From Entomomonas sp. E2T0 (GTDB lineage: Bacteria; Pseudomonadota; Gammaproteobacteria; Pseudomonadales; Pseudomonadaceae), in the NCBI RefSeq assembly GCF_025985425.1, contig NZ_CP094972.1, forward strand, positions 1,550,001 through 1,614,000: a stretch of 64,000 bases of DNA, given 5' to 3'. A program made the position numbers and the translations under genes. Shown here piece after piece: positions 16,546-27,200 of the stretch (the stretch's first letter is position 1; each line of letters opens with the position of its first letter). The notes under the pieces are model-generated. The model was not told where the DNA came from and searched no databases. It worked only from the letters and a program-made list of their open reading frames with translations.

Positions 16546-17802
16546 TTAATTATGTTCAGTCGCCACTGTAGGTTGTTCTACAGGTGGTGCAGTAGTTGTT
16601 GTTTTATCTAGGAATCGTAATAACGTTGTTTTACTAATAGCGCCCATATAACGGCCGTTATCATCGACTACAGGGAGTGCGTGTGGAGCTTGAGCCAAAC
16701 TACCATATAACTCACCAACAGGCTCTGCTACGTTGGCAGGTGTGATGGCGTCAGGTAAAAAAGCATTAGCAAGCCCACTACCAGTGAATGCTGTTTGCCC
16801 CTTTAAAACTTCTCGTAAGGAATCAGTAGAAACCATACCTAAATATTTACGGTTTGAACTTAACACTACACCATAGTCACGATCTTCATCTTCGAGAATC
16901 TGTAAAGCTGCTCGACAACCACGGTTAGGCGATTCAGCAATAATTTCTACTTGAGTTTTTCGAGCAATATCTCCTGCTTTAAATACAGCAGTTGCATCAA
17001 CCCCTTGAATAAAGCGTTTTACATAATCATCTGCTGGTTCACGAAGTATTTCTTCTGGTGTACCTACTTGTATGACTTGACCATCTTTCATAATGGCAAT
17101 ACGATCACCTAACCGCATAGATTCATCTAAATCATGAGAGATAAAGATAATGGTACGGCGTTTAATTTGTTGTAAACGCAAAAGTTCAGTTTGCATTTCA
17201 GTACGAATAATAGGGTCGAGTGCAGAAAAGGCTTCATCCATTAGTAAGATAGAAGGGTCTGCCGCTAATGCACGGGCTAAACCAACACGTTGTTGCATAC
17301 CGCCAGAAAGTTCATCAGGATATTTATCTCCCCAACCTGCTAAGCCAACTTGTTCTAATGCTTCATTTGCAGCTTTTAAACGGGCCTTTTTATCTACACC
17401 AGAAAACTCTAAACCGAGTGCTGCATTGTCTAACACTGTCATATGTGGCATAAGTGCGAAGGATTGAAATACCATGCTGATATCTTTACGGCGTAATTCA
17501 CGCAAACGAGAGTCGCTGACAGTTACAATATCCTCACCGTCAATTAGAATACGACCTGAAGTTGGTTTGATGAGTCGGTTTAACATCCGAACTAGCGTTG
17601 ATTTCCCCGAACCCGATAATCCCATAATGACAAAAATCTCACCTTTTACAATGCTAAAGCTAGCATCAAAGACACCAATAGATTGTCCTGTTTGTTCGAG
17701 AATTTGCTGTTTGGTTTTACCCTGTTTGACTAATTCCATAGCTTTCTTTGGCTCAGAGCCAAAGACTTTAAAAATGCGATCGAGCACAATTTGTTCAGAC
17801 AT
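16546..17802 (-). CDS. proV: Glycine betaine/proline ABC transporter ATPase
   Basis: This is the ATPase of the ProU importer. The 418 residues show the N-terminal ProV signature helix region, Walker A GLSGSGKST (61-69), Q loop, signature LSGGMQQRVGLARALA, Walker B ILLMDEAFSALD and the switch His in FISHDLDE. Two CBS domains follow from about 275, which in this family sense ionic strength or nucleotides. It is the first gene of proVWX and the operon promoter must lie between 17803 and about 17900. Confidence 0.96.
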   Translation of the reverse strand: MSEQIVLDRIFKVFGSEPKKAMELVKQGKTKQQILEQTGQSIGVFDASFSIVKGEIFVIMGLSGSGKSTLVRMLNRLIKPTSGRILIDGEDIVTVSDSRLRELRRKDISMVFQSFALMPHMTVLDNAALGLEFSGVDKKARLKAANEALEQVGLAGWGDKYPDELSGGMQQRVGLARALAADPSILLMDEAFSALDPIIRTEMQTELLRLQQIKRRTIIFISHDLDESMRLGDRIAIMKDGQVIQVGTPEEILREPADDYVKRFIQGVDATAVFKAGDIARKTQVEIIAESPNRGCRAALQILEDEDRDYGVVLSSNRKYLGMVSTDSLREVLKGQTAFTGSGLANAFLPDAITPANVAEPVGELYGSLAQAPHALPVVDDNGRYMGAISKTTLLRFLDKTTTTAPPVEQPTVATEHN

Positions 17803-18335
17803 ATTATTGTGTTGCTCCCTTTATGCTAATTAATAGGAACACTCCTGAACACTGAAAAAGTTATTAATAATAATGTTAACCAATAAAAAGGTTATTCAGT
17901 GTAAGATGCAACACCATATTAAAATGGCTGAGCTGTATGAAAATGGTAAACTCCAACATCACATCAGGAGTGCCAACAATTTAAAAATTCTGTATCCCCC
18001 GGCTTCGCAATAGAAACCCCTAAGAGTGGTAATACAGACAAGGTTATAGGCGAGAGGACAATTATATTGTCACAAAACGAAGCATCCAATCTTCACATGA
18101 AGCTCTACACAGAAACCCTGAAGGCAAAGAAGTAAAAACAATAGTCACTTCTTTTTTCAATATAACGTAATCATTACAAGTATGTCAAACCATTGGCGCA
18201 GAACATGCGCCAAAAGTATAACAAAAAGGGTGATGATATTAACCTAACCTTTTACAGGGATAAGCGTAACCACAGAGGCTAATGGATAATTAAAAAATCC
18301 CCTTAAAACAGCTAAGAGGATTTTGTTAAATAAAG
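17803..18335. other. 533-base gap between proV and the PfpI-like gene
   Basis: No gene is supported. It should contain the proVWX promoter. A perfect hairpin (TTGGCGC, seven-base loop, GCGCCAA) lies at 18191-18211 without a T run. The terminator of the downstream minus-strand gene lies at its right edge. Bases 17930-18140 are less AT-rich than usual for a gap here and could be a decayed element that I cannot identify. Confidence 0.4.
18294..18327 (-). terminator. Terminator of the PfpI-like gene
   Basis: On the minus strand AAAATCCTCTTA and TAAGGGGATTTT pair with one wobble around a short loop, followed by T residues, ten bases after the stop. Confidence 0.75.
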
Positions 18336-18851
18336 TTACTTATTTAGAATTCTGACGATTTCCCGATTGAAATCAGGTAAATCATCAGGAGTACGACTAG
18401 TGACAATAGTATCGTTATCAACCACTACTGATTCGTCATGAAAATCAGCCCCAGCATTTTTTAAATCAATCACCACAGGTTTCACAGTGGTCATTTTTTT
18501 ACCTTTAACAATGCCTGCATTAATCATTAGTTGGGGACCATGACAAATTGCAAAAATAGGCTTATTAGTGCTAGCAAAATGTTTAGTAAAGTTTACGAAA
18601 CGATCATCGCCACGTAATGAATCAGGTGAAAAACCACCAGGGATTAATAACGCATCAAAATCTTCTGGTTTAACATCATCAATAGATTTATCTATTGTTA
18701 CTTTGGTATCGTGTTTGCCTGTAATGGTATTGCCCGCTTTTTTCTCAATAGTAGTAATTTTATGTCCAGCTGCTTTAATAGCTTCAGCAGGAGAGGTGAA
18801 TTCTGAATCTTCAAATTCATTAGTAATTAATACGGCTACTTGCTTGCTCAT
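18336..18851 (-). CDS. DJ-1/PfpI family protein (YhbO/PfpI type)
   Basis: The protein has 171 residues, the normal size for the type 1 amidotransferase-like PfpI/YhbO/Hsp31 group, which act as proteases, chaperones or deglycases of glyoxal-modified molecules. It shows ALLIPGGFSPDSLRG near 90 with the conserved Gly-Gly, and the nucleophile elbow IFAICHGPQ (Cys near 117, next to His). The N-terminal Glu of the triad (EFEDSEF) is present. It stands alone with its own terminator; TTACCTCCGAAAG before the gene gives a good minus-strand GGAGGTAAC binding site. Confidence 0.93.
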   Translation of the reverse strand: MSKQVAVLITNEFEDSEFTSPAEAIKAAGHKITTIEKKAGNTITGKHDTKVTIDKSIDDVKPEDFDALLIPGGFSPDSLRGDDRFVNFTKHFASTNKPIFAICHGPQLMINAGIVKGKKMTTVKPVVIDLKNAGADFHDESVVVDNDTIVTSRTPDDLPDFNREIVRILNK

Positions 18852-19127
18852 TGTTACCTCCGAAAGAGTAAAATTAAACGGTATATTTACTATTTATTGA
18901 GCAATTAGTAGTTAGACACAATGCCACGAAGGTATAAACAACAAAAATCTACAAAATATATTGTTCATAGTAGTTTAGTTGTACCCTAAGGTATGGAGAT
19001 ATAAGACGTTAATTAACTCTTGTTGGACAAGGCAAGGTAATTACATGATGATATGTAAATGGATATTTAAAAACATGTAATTTTATTTCCAATAGGTATT
19101 AGTTAACATCAATTTTAATAAATTATA

Positions 19128-20252
19128 TTAGGTCATTTGAGTAATGGTTTTTCTAAAACGAGTCAGTGCAAAAATAAAGAAACCTGTACCTAATGTAATT
19201 AGCCATAAAAATGGTTTCCAAACAGTTTCAAGACCTGCACCACGGTATAAAATGGCCTGGCCTAATTCTACAAAATGAGTGGTAGGAGCAATTAACATAA
19301 TTGTCTGGATAAGCTCTGGCATACTCTCGCGAGGAGTGCTACCGCCTGATAACATTTGTAATGGTAATAAAATTAACATTAATAACATACCAAACTGTGC
19401 CATGCTACGAGCAACTGTTGCCAAGAAAATACCCATGGAAGTGGTAGCAAATAAATGCAGTGCAGCACCCCATAAAAATAACCATTTAGAGCCAGTAATA
19501 GGTACTTTTAATGCACCCTCTACAATAAGCAGTAATGAGCAAGCAGTAGCGATCAGCACCACTAACCCCATTGACCAAACTTTTGACGTCATGATTTCAA
19601 AAGGAGTAACAGGCATGGCAAGCAGATGTTCAATAGTACCATGCTCACGCTCCCTCATAAGGGCTGCACCTGTTAAAATAATCGATAGGGTAGTTACCAT
19701 ATTGATGATTTCTGTAACCGAGCTAAACCATGATTGCGTCAAGTTTGGATTAAAACTAGTATGTACTTCTAAATTAACAGGCAAAATATCGGAACTACGG
19801 TAACGTTTAACAAATTCATTCACTTCATCTATAACAATTTGTTGGATATAGCCATTACCTGTAAATGCTTGACTCATCCTTGTGGCATCGACATTAAGCT
19901 GAATACTCGGAGAATCTCCTTTTAGTACATCTCGTTGAAAGTTTGGCGGGATATTGAGGACAAAGGTATATTTATCTTCATCCATACCTGGGTCCATTTC
20001 GTTTAAAGAAATCTTAGCAGGTTTATTAAAGAGGGGCGGATAGAAAGCACCAATAATTTGTCTAGATAAGGGTGAATCATCCTCATCAACCACCGCTACT
20101 GAAGCTAAGTTTAAAGAGTCAGGCACAGCCGTAGCTGCTGTATAGATAGAGGCTGTAAAACAATACACAATTAGAATCAGCATTACAGGGTCACGGGCTA
20201 ATCCCCATAATTCTTTGATACCTAGCCGATAAATGTTAGTAAACTTTTGCAT
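19128..20252 (-). CDS. yhhJ: ABC-2 type permease (YhhJ-like)
   Basis: This 374-residue inner-membrane protein has one helix at the N-terminus, a large periplasmic domain (about 45-170) and five more helices (about 175-365) with the conserved REHGTIEHLLAMPVTPFEI loop of ABC-2 permeases. It is the third gene of an yhiI-rbbA-yhhJ operon, four bases after rbbA. With the fused ATPase/permease and the membrane fusion protein it should form an envelope exporter, substrate unknown. Confidence 0.9.
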   Translation of the reverse strand: MQKFTNIYRLGIKELWGLARDPVMLILIVYCFTASIYTAATAVPDSLNLASVAVVDEDDSPLSRQIIGAFYPPLFNKPAKISLNEMDPGMDEDKYTFVLNIPPNFQRDVLKGDSPSIQLNVDATRMSQAFTGNGYIQQIVIDEVNEFVKRYRSSDILPVNLEVHTSFNPNLTQSWFSSVTEIINMVTTLSIILTGAALMREREHGTIEHLLAMPVTPFEIMTSKVWSMGLVVLIATACSLLLIVEGALKVPITGSKWLFLWGAALHLFATTSMGIFLATVARSMAQFGMLLMLILLPLQMLSGGSTPRESMPELIQTIMLIAPTTHFVELGQAILYRGAGLETVWKPFLWLITLGTGFFIFALTRFRKTITQMT

Positions 20253-20255
20253 AGA

Positions 20256-23015
20256 TCAGCTTTCCTGTTTTTTCAGTAATAAAATACTAATGCCCAATAA
20301 CACAGGAATCATGGCCAGTAGCATATTGATTGAACTATATAAATCTGAAAAAGTCAGTGCTTTATTAAATATTCCGCGTGTAATTAATAGCATGTAGGTA
20401 GTGGGAAAGTATTCACCAATAAGTCTTCCGCCACCTTGTAAAGAGGATACAGGGTTAATTACTCCAGCAAACTGAATAGCAGGTACTAAGGTTAAGATAA
20501 CCGTTAAGAAAATAACGGCTACTTGGCTACGGGTAATAGTTGAAGCAAGCAAGCCATAACTAGTGGCTACTATACAATATAGGAATATAGCAAAACAGAG
20601 GGTTAAGAAACTGCCTTTAATGGGAACATCAAAGATGGTTAAAGCCATAATGACCAATAGGAAGAAACTCAACATGGAAAGCAGAATATAAGGTATTTGC
20701 TTACCAATTAAAAACTCTACTCGTGACATAGGTGTTACATAAAGATTAAGAATGGAGCCTAACTCTTTTTCACGTACTACTGACAGTGCTGCAACCATTG
20801 CTGGTAACATTAATAATAGAATAGGAATTACCGCAGGAACCATAGCAGGTAAACTTTTAACATCAGGGTTATAGCGATAACGTGTTTCTATACTGGCATT
20901 ACTCGTGGTATCGTAACCTTGTCTTTCTTTAGCTTGTTCTGCCAGCCAGCCTAAATGCAGTCCTTGCACATAACCGCGAATAGTTTCTGCACGCATTGGC
21001 ATAGCACCATCAATCCATACCCCAACTTCTGCTTGGTCACCACGTTCAATTTTTTTGGCAAAGTTAGGCGGAATTTCTATCGCAAGGGTAATATCGCCCC
21101 TGCGCATTCGTTGATCCATCTCTTGATGGCTAGTGAGTGCTGGTTGTTCTATAAAATAACGAGAACCTGCAATATTTAATGTATAGTTTTGGCTTAAGCC
21201 TGTTTGATCTTGGTCAAGTACAGCAAATCTAAGATTTTCTACATCCATGGTAATACCATAACCCATTACTAGCATGAGTATGGCTGCGCCTAGTAAAGCT
21301 AAGGTCGCTCTAATAGGGTCACGTCTTAGTTCCAGTGATTCGCGCCACATACACCCAATAAGGCGGTTTAAACTAAACACACTAGGGCGCGTATGATTAC
21401 TATTTGTTTGTTGAGTAATAGGGGGGGGAGTTGCAGTGGCTGTTTCTACTTCTGTTGCTGAAGTGCCAGCACCTGCATCCAATAGATATTCTATAAAAGC
21501 TTGCTCAAGTGTTTCGGCATGACGTTTTTCCATCAACTTAGCAGGGGTATCACTATCTAACACTTTACCCGCATGCATTAGTGACATGCGGTCACATCGT
21601 TCTGCTTCGTTCATAAAGTGAGTAGTAATAAAGATGGTTACATTATCTTTGCGAGATAGTTCTACCAGTAAATGCCAAAAATTATCACGAGCAATTGGAT
21701 CTACACCTGAGGTAGGCTCATCAAGAATAAGAATATCTGGATCATGAATAACTGCAACTGCTAACGATAAACGTTGCCGTACACCGAGTGGAATATTGTC
21801 AGGTAAGCTATCTGCTACATTCTCTAGACCAAACCTTTGCAACATTTCATTGACGCGGTTTGGTATGTTTTCTTCAGCAACGCCAAATAAACGAGCATGT
21901 AACACAAGATTCTGTTCAACAGTGAGTTCGCTGTATAACGAAAATGCTTGTGACATGTAGCCTAAACGTTTACGGGTGTTAAGGTCATGGGCATCAATTT
22001 CTTTACCAAATAGCCATGCCTGTCCTTCAGTGGCAGGCAATAACCCAGTTAGCATTTTCATGGTGGTGGATTTGCCACAACCATTGGAGCCTAGGAAACC
22101 GAATATTTCTCCTTGAGCTATTCTAAAATCAACATGGTCTACGGCTACAAACTTGCCAAACCGTTGGGTAAGCCCTTTTGCTTCAATGGCAATCGGGGTG
22201 TTTTCATCAATTTGTAAAGGTGGAATAACAACGGGTTTATAGCCTTGTTTTTTTTCTTCTGGCATTAATTTAATAAACGCAGCTTCTAATGAATCTTGCT
22301 GAGTTTGTTGTAAAATTTCAGTGGGTGTGCCAGTGGCTAATATTTTACCTGCATCCATTGCCACTAACCAATCAAAGCGTTGAGCCTCATCCATATAAGC
22401 AGTGGCTACAATAACGCTCATTTGTGGACGTTGTTTACGGATATTATTAATCATATCCCAGAATTGAGCGCGAGATAGGGGGTCAACCCCTGTGGTTGGT
22501 TCATCTAAAATAAGTAAATCTGGATCATGGATTAAGGCTGAGCATAGCCCTAGCTTTTGTTTCATACCACCAGAGAGTTTGCCAGCAGGCCTATCTAGGA
22601 AAGGGTAGAGTCCCGTACTTTTGGTAAGTTCATCAATTCGACGACGACGCTCTTTAGCGTTGTGGCCAAATAAACGTGCAAAGAACTGTAAATTTTCTTC
22701 AACTGATAAAGTAGGGTATAAGTTTTTACCAAGTCCTTGTGGCATATAAGCAATACGTGAGCAAACTTGGGTACGATGTTCTTTGCTGCGCATATCGCCA
22801 GCTAGTGCTTCAACAGTACCTTGTTGAATAACATGAGCACCAGAAATTAAAGATAGTAGACTTGATTTACCCACACCATCTGGGCCAATTAGCCCTACCA
22901 TACATTGAGCAGGTACATCTAAACTGACATTATCTAATGCTAATGTTTTACCATAATGTAGTGAAACATTTGCTACATGTACGACAATCTGTGAAAAATC
23001 AATAGGGTTGGCCAT
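20256..23015 (-). CDS. rbbA: Fused double ATPase-permease ABC protein (RbbA-like)
   Basis: The 919 residues contain two ATP-binding domains and a C-terminal ABC-2 permease in one chain. Domain 1 has Walker [10 protein letters not shown] (44-52), [12 protein letters not shown] and [13 protein letters not shown]. Domain 2 has GSNGCGKST near 305-315 and [13 protein letters not shown], but its signature reads [12 protein letters not shown] in place of LSGGQ, a degenerate form usual for the RbbA group. The permease part (about 555-919) has a membrane helix, a periplasmic domain and five more helices. The E. coli homologue was named for ribosome association, but the operon context indicates export. 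Confidence 0.92.
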   Translation of the reverse strand: MANPIDFSQIVVHVANVSLHYGKTLALDNVSLDVPAQCMVGLIGPDGVGKSSLLSLISGAHVIQQGTVEALAGDMRSKEHRTQVCSRIAYMPQGLGKNLYPTLSVEENLQFFARLFGHNAKERRRRIDELTKSTGLYPFLDRPAGKLSGGMKQKLGLCSALIHDPDLLILDEPTTGVDPLSRAQFWDMINNIRKQRPQMSVIVATAYMDEAQRFDWLVAMDAGKILATGTPTEILQQTQQDSLEAAFIKLMPEEKKQGYKPVVIPPLQIDENTPIAIEAKGLTQRFGKFVAVDHVDFRIAQGEIFGFLGSNGCGKSTTMKMLTGLLPATEGQAWLFGKEIDAHDLNTRKRLGYMSQAFSLYSELTVEQNLVLHARLFGVAEENIPNRVNEMLQRFGLENVADSLPDNIPLGVRQRLSLAVAVIHDPDILILDEPTSGVDPIARDNFWHLLVELSRKDNVTIFITTHFMNEAERCDRMSLMHAGKVLDSDTPAKLMEKRHAETLEQAFIEYLLDAGAGTSATEVETATATPPPITQQTNSNHTRPSVFSLNRLIGCMWRESLELRRDPIRATLALLGAAILMLVMGYGITMDVENLRFAVLDQDQTGLSQNYTLNIAGSRYFIEQPALTSHQEMDQRMRRGDITLAIEIPPNFAKKIERGDQAEVGVWIDGAMPMRAETIRGYVQGLHLGWLAEQAKERQGYDTTSNASIETRYRYNPDVKSLPAMVPAVIPILLLMLPAMVAALSVVREKELGSILNLYVTPMSRVEFLIGKQIPYILLSMLSFFLLVIMALTIFDVPIKGSFLTLCFAIFLYCIVATSYGLLASTITRSQVAVIFLTVILTLVPAIQFAGVINPVSSLQGGGRLIGEYFPTTYMLLITRGIFNKALTFSDLYSSINMLLAMIPVLLGISILLLKKQES

Positions 23016-23024
23016 GTTAAGCCC

Positions 23025-24110
23025 CTAATCTTTTTTACACATAGGTACTAAATTAGATAATTCAGCAGGCCATGCGGCTTGTTTATCTAATTTTAACCAA
23101 GCGACTCCTGGTACTCCTGTTTTAATTTGTTCTAAATAACAGTTTAAAAGTTCTGGTTTAATTTGGGCTTTAACGCGAAACATTAGTTTTTGACGTTCAC
23201 TCTGTGTTTCCACAGTTTTAGGTGTAAATTGAGCCACACTTGCTACATAGGAAACATAAGCAGGTATTGCCATATCTGGAAATACGTCTAACACCATTCT
23301 AACTTCATCACCTAATCTAACTTTACCTGCTACTGTTTCTGGTAAAAAGAAAGTAAGGTAAACATCATTTAAATCTACTACATTGAGCACTTTACCACCA
23401 GCGCCTAAAACTTCGCCTACTTGAGATATTTTATATTGCACACGACCATGTGCTGTAGCGATTAAAGTACTGTCATTAATATCTGCTTGAATACGATCAA
23501 TGGTGGCTTGGGAGGCTTTTGTTGCATAGCTGGCGCTAGTAACATTGGCCTCCGCAGCTTGAATAGCCGCTTCTGCTACGGCCACTTGTGCTTCTGCGGC
23601 AGTTAATGCAGCTTTTGCACTATTAACAGAGGCTAGGTCATCATCATATATTTGGGCTGATACAGCACCACTACGATGCAAAGGTGCAGATCGTTTTAGT
23701 CGTCTATTAGCTAAATCAAGATCACTTTTACGTTGTAGAACAACAGCTTCGGTAGCAGCTTTATCACTCATTTTTAAGGCAAGTTGTGCTTTAGCATTTA
23801 CTTCATTACTAATTGCTTGTTGTAATTGCGCCCTAGCTTCATTAAGTTGTTGCTCAAGCACATCAGTTTGCATAATAACTAGAGGTTGACTCTTTTCAAC
23901 AAAATCGCCTTCTTTAACCAGTATTTTTTCGATGCGTGCTGCAAGTTTGGTTGATACATTAATTTCTGTAGCTTCTATGCGACCATTACCATTGACAAAA
24001 CCTTCACCAAAGTCTTTAGTTTTTAGCTGTGACCACACTAGATAACCTATGATTAAAACTACTGCAATAATTATGATTATTAATGTTGGTTTTTTCATTT
24101 CAGTTTTCAT
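23025..24110 (-). CDS. yhiI: HlyD-family membrane fusion protein (YhiI-like)
   Basis: This 361-residue periplasmic adaptor is anchored by one N-terminal helix (PTLIIIIIAVVLIIGYLVW, about 9-27). The biotinyl-lipoyl half-motif GRIEATEINVSTKLAARIEKI is near 43-63, a long coiled coil rich in Ala/Glu/Gln runs from about 85 to 210, and the beta-barrel HGRVQYKISQVGEVLGAGG follows. It is the first gene of the exporter operon, with rbbA starting ten bases later. MKTEMKKP offers two nearby ATGs; I keep the first. Confidence 0.93.
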   Translation of the reverse strand: MKTEMKKPTLIIIIIAVVLIIGYLVWSQLKTKDFGEGFVNGNGRIEATEINVSTKLAARIEKILVKEGDFVEKSQPLVIMQTDVLEQQLNEARAQLQQAISNEVNAKAQLALKMSDKAATEAVVLQRKSDLDLANRRLKRSAPLHRSGAVSAQIYDDDLASVNSAKAALTAAEAQVAVAEAAIQAAEANVTSASYATKASQATIDRIQADINDSTLIATAHGRVQYKISQVGEVLGAGGKVLNVVDLNDVYLTFFLPETVAGKVRLGDEVRMVLDVFPDMAIPAYVSYVASVAQFTPKTVETQSERQKLMFRVKAQIKPELLNCYLEQIKTGVPGVAWLKLDKQAAWPAELSNLVPMCKKD

Positions 24111-24320
24111 GGTACAGAGTCTCTATCTATAGAAGATGTTCAACTAATAGTACTAAGTAAAAAGCTGCAATTGTGATTACGCTTTGTCACTCAAACATAC
24201 GTTAGTGTATTTATAGTTATTTGACAGGTTCTAACACAGAAAGTCAATGACTATTGTAGTTATAAACAGCATTAGTCAATAGTTATCATATAAAATATCT
24301 AACAATTGTTTGGTATAAGC

Positions 24321-24803
24321 TTAATCACTAAATATTAAGAAATGTTGACCATTAAAGGTAAATTTAGCTTTTTCAGTGAGCCCTAATTTGTGATGAGCAC
24401 GAATGGAATCTAAATTATCTTCTGCTATAAAAAGTAGTGGCCGAAAATTAGGTAATAATTGTTGTAACTTTTGATACATTAATTGGGTAATGCCTTGACC
24501 ACGAAATTCTTCATCAATACAAATAGGGCCATAAAGGTAATTGTTGGCTGTAATAGGGTGAACAGCCAACATTGCTTGAAGAATAGGCGGTAAGTCTTTT
24601 TGCGGAAGGGAGGCAAATACTACCCCTATAACCTTAGAATCATGGCAAGCAATAATGACAGTAAGTGCTTCTTCAACCATAGCCGTTACTTTCTTTAATG
24701 GGAAATTACCAAATAGTCCGCCATTGTTATCCTGCTCATATTTTTGTAGTAGCTTGGCTATATTTGGAATGTCAGTGGCTTCAGCCGTTTTAATGGTTAA
24801 CAT
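24321..24803 (-). CDS. GNAT-family N-acetyltransferase
   Basis: This 160-residue single-domain protein has the GNAT motif A region ICIDEEFRGQGITQLMYQKL (about 96-115), where R-GQG-I binds the pyrophosphate of acetyl-CoA, and the later motif B (FIAEDNLDSIRAHHKLGL). The acceptor substrate cannot be read from the sequence. It lies 24 bases after a methyltransferase gene and may be co-transcribed with it. Confidence 0.9.
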   Translation of the reverse strand: MLTIKTAEATDIPNIAKLLQKYEQDNNGGLFGNFPLKKVTAMVEEALTVIIACHDSKVIGVVFASLPQKDLPPILQAMLAVHPITANNYLYGPICIDEEFRGQGITQLMYQKLQQLLPNFRPLLFIAEDNLDSIRAHHKLGLTEKAKFTFNGQHFLIFSD

Positions 24804-24827
24804 AATAGAATACTCCTAATAAAGAGA

Positions 24828-25562
24828 TTAGATTTTTTTAGCAGCAATTAATAAAAACATAGGTCTACGTAATTCATCACTGTATTCAGGGTATTTCTCT
24901 AATAATCTTGGATCAGGCTGAGGCTCAACTAATTTGGTTAATTGAAAGCCGTTTTCTAATAAGGTATTAATATAGGTGGTTAAGGTTTTATGGTATTTGG
25001 TTACTTGTTCACCAAGAAAGTTAGCTTGCCGAATACCTTCTGCAAAGTAGTTATCTACAGGCCAATAAAGGGGCTTTTGTTGTTGATCATAAATCCACTC
25101 TTGTTTGCCTTGAGCAGTAAACACAGGATGTTCAACTGAAAAAATAAAATCACCACCCTTGGTTAAACAGTTTCTAACCTTATCGCAAATTTCAGCAAAA
25201 GATTGAATATAGTGGAAAGCCAGTGAACTGATAACGACATCAAAACTATCTTTAGCAAAATGAATATCTTCAATGGCAGTTTGTTGATAACTTACATTAG
25301 GATAAGCATTCTTCTTGTTAGCTTCTGCTAACATTTTTGCTGAAATATCTGTACCTATCACTAATTTAGCACCTTGTTCTGCTGCATATTGACAATGCCA
25401 GCCGAAACCACAGCCTAAATCTAATACGCTTTTATTTTGTAGGTTAGGGAATATTTGTTTAAAAATATACCATTCCCCAGCGCCTGCTAAACCATCAATA
25501 GAGCGAGCCATTTGACTATATTGCTCAAAAAATGATGGATCATCATATTTGTTTTGCTTCAT
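24828..25562 (-). CDS. Class I SAM-dependent methyltransferase
   Basis: The 244 residues form one Rossmann-like methyltransferase domain. Motif I is VLDLGCGFGWHCQYAAEQG (about 45-63), motif II ends with VIGTDISAKML, and post-motif I/IV is FDVVISSLAFHYI (about 107-119), followed by LTKGGDFIFSVEHPVF. The overall pattern is that of small-molecule methyltransferases (UbiE/Methyltransf_11 type). The substrate is unknown. A GNAT gene follows by 24 bases. Confidence 0.9.
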   Translation of the reverse strand: MKQNKYDDPSFFEQYSQMARSIDGLAGAGEWYIFKQIFPNLQNKSVLDLGCGFGWHCQYAAEQGAKLVIGTDISAKMLAEANKKNAYPNVSYQQTAIEDIHFAKDSFDVVISSLAFHYIQSFAEICDKVRNCLTKGGDFIFSVEHPVFTAQGKQEWIYDQQQKPLYWPVDNYFAEGIRQANFLGEQVTKYHKTLTTYINTLLENGFQLTKLVEPQPDPRLLEKYPEYSDELRRPMFLLIAAKKI

Positions 25563-25667
25563 AGTGTTTGCTTCTATGCTTTTTAAATAAGGATAGAGGG
25601 TATATTAAATACAATAGACTTAGTAAAACAATAGGACAATTAGCGTATTACTAATCGTCCTATTATT

Positions 25668-27182
25668 TTAGTGTAAGGAGGTTTGTTTTGAAGAATGATT
25701 TTTAGTTAATAATCTTGCTATAACGAATTTTATTACAATAAATAAAATAATAAATATGGCAATTTGTGTGGCTAATTGAATAGTGGATGATTTAATGAGG
25801 CGTGCGTCACTCCAACCCCAGAACATCAAATACCAGTTATAAAGCACAAAAGCACAAATACTACTAAAACATATTAATACAGCTAAACGTTTTAAGCCAA
25901 AAACTTGTTGTTTATTCAGTACTTTCCAAGCTAATACTAAACTCCAAACTAAGGCACCAACTAATAATAGTAAACGTACATCTTGTACCCATGTAATAGC
26001 AAAACCATTTTGTCTAACTAATTTAACGGTGGTTGCGGTTAAACCAAGAAAAAGGCCAACACCACCAATAGGGATTAATGCTAAACAAATATGGGTATAG
26101 AAGGTTTTTCCTTTATTAGCAATTTTGCTAGCAAGGTGCATAATTAAACTAAATGCTGTACCCAGTACAATGCCATGACCAACAATATAAGCAACTACAC
26201 AAAAACCATCAACCCAATTGAAAGCATCATTATTTTCTGGGTAATGAGTAAATAGCCACCAAGGTGTATTTTGATTAAGTGGCCAGAAGATGTCATGCAT
26301 GACTAACCATTCAGCAATAGTTTGTTTAGCATAAATAAACCAAGGACTTACTGTCCAAGTAAAAGCTCCAATGGCTAAACCAAGAATTCCGAACAGTAAT
26401 AAACGAATTAACCAAGGGTTTGCTTCTTCTTGTCCATAATCTACTACTTCTTCGTTGACGGAGCGTACTGATAGCCTTACTGCATCTCGTTGTCCACTAC
26501 AACGACCACAAGCATGGCAAGCAGAAGCACCATGCATTCTACGAATATCTATTAAAGGTGCACAGTTAGGTACAGGTAGATGAGGCTCTGGGTTTTCTTG
26601 CCAACGTTTTTCATCTACTTTAAAGTGAACAGGTGCTAATCTGGCTAATAAAGAAAACACCCCACTAACAGGGCAAAGGTATCTACACCACACACGTTTA
26701 TTACGGCCATATAAAAGACCTATACCAACTGCAGCTACAGTAGAGCCACCTAAAATAAGTAACGCAGGTTTAGCATAGTCATAAACACTAATCATTTGGC
26801 CATAGAGGGTGGTTAAAGCAAAAGCGATAGCAGGCCAGCCATTCCATTTAAGCCAATTAGGAACACCCTTATTTTTACCGTGTTTACTAGCCCATTCAGC
26901 TAATGCACCTTCTGGACAAAAAATACCGCACCATGCTCTTCCAAACAGTACCATAGAAACCAGTACAAAGGGCCACCAAATTCCCCAGAATACAAACTGA
27001 GCAAATAACGAGATATTATTCAATGCCCTTGCTTTATCAGGTGGTAGTGACAGAAAAGCAGGGATAATTAATAGCACTAAATAGAAGAGAATAATAAACC
27101 ATTGAATACCACGAATAACCCCTCCATAACGGCGCATTAGGTCACCAAGTTTTGAAAGGGGTGTAACAGGTAAACTACTCAT
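25668..27182 (-). CDS. ftrD: FtrD-like membrane ferredoxin of a ferrous iron transporter
   Basis: The 504 residues hold about ten membrane helices and NapH/CcoG-type iron-sulfur sites: WCGIFCPEG near 85-93, WCRYLCPVSG near 165-174, and ACHACGRCSGQ near 220-230. In FtrABCD-type systems this subunit is thought to pass electrons for the periplasmic ferrous/ferric cycle coupled to uptake by the permease. It is the last gene of the operon, 18 bases after the Ftr1-like permease, and that order identifies it. Confidence 0.88.
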   Translation of the reverse strand: MSSLPVTPLSKLGDLMRRYGGVIRGIQWFIILFYLVLLIIPAFLSLPPDKARALNNISLFAQFVFWGIWWPFVLVSMVLFGRAWCGIFCPEGALAEWASKHGKNKGVPNWLKWNGWPAIAFALTTLYGQMISVYDYAKPALLILGGSTVAAVGIGLLYGRNKRVWCRYLCPVSGVFSLLARLAPVHFKVDEKRWQENPEPHLPVPNCAPLIDIRRMHGASACHACGRCSGQRDAVRLSVRSVNEEVVDYGQEEANPWLIRLLLFGILGLAIGAFTWTVSPWFIYAKQTIAEWLVMHDIFWPLNQNTPWWLFTHYPENNDAFNWVDGFCVVAYIVGHGIVLGTAFSLIMHLASKIANKGKTFYTHICLALIPIGGVGLFLGLTATTVKLVRQNGFAITWVQDVRLLLLVGALVWSLVLAWKVLNKQQVFGLKRLAVLICFSSICAFVLYNWYLMFWGWSDARLIKSSTIQLATQIAIFIILFIVIKFVIARLLTKNHSSKQTSLH

Positions 27183-27200
27183 AACATCTGTCCTGCAAAA

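Noticed and set aside
18191..18211. Perfect hairpin TTGGCGC...GCGCCAA as a terminator or REP element
   Set aside because: No T run on either side and only one copy seen, so no function is assigned.
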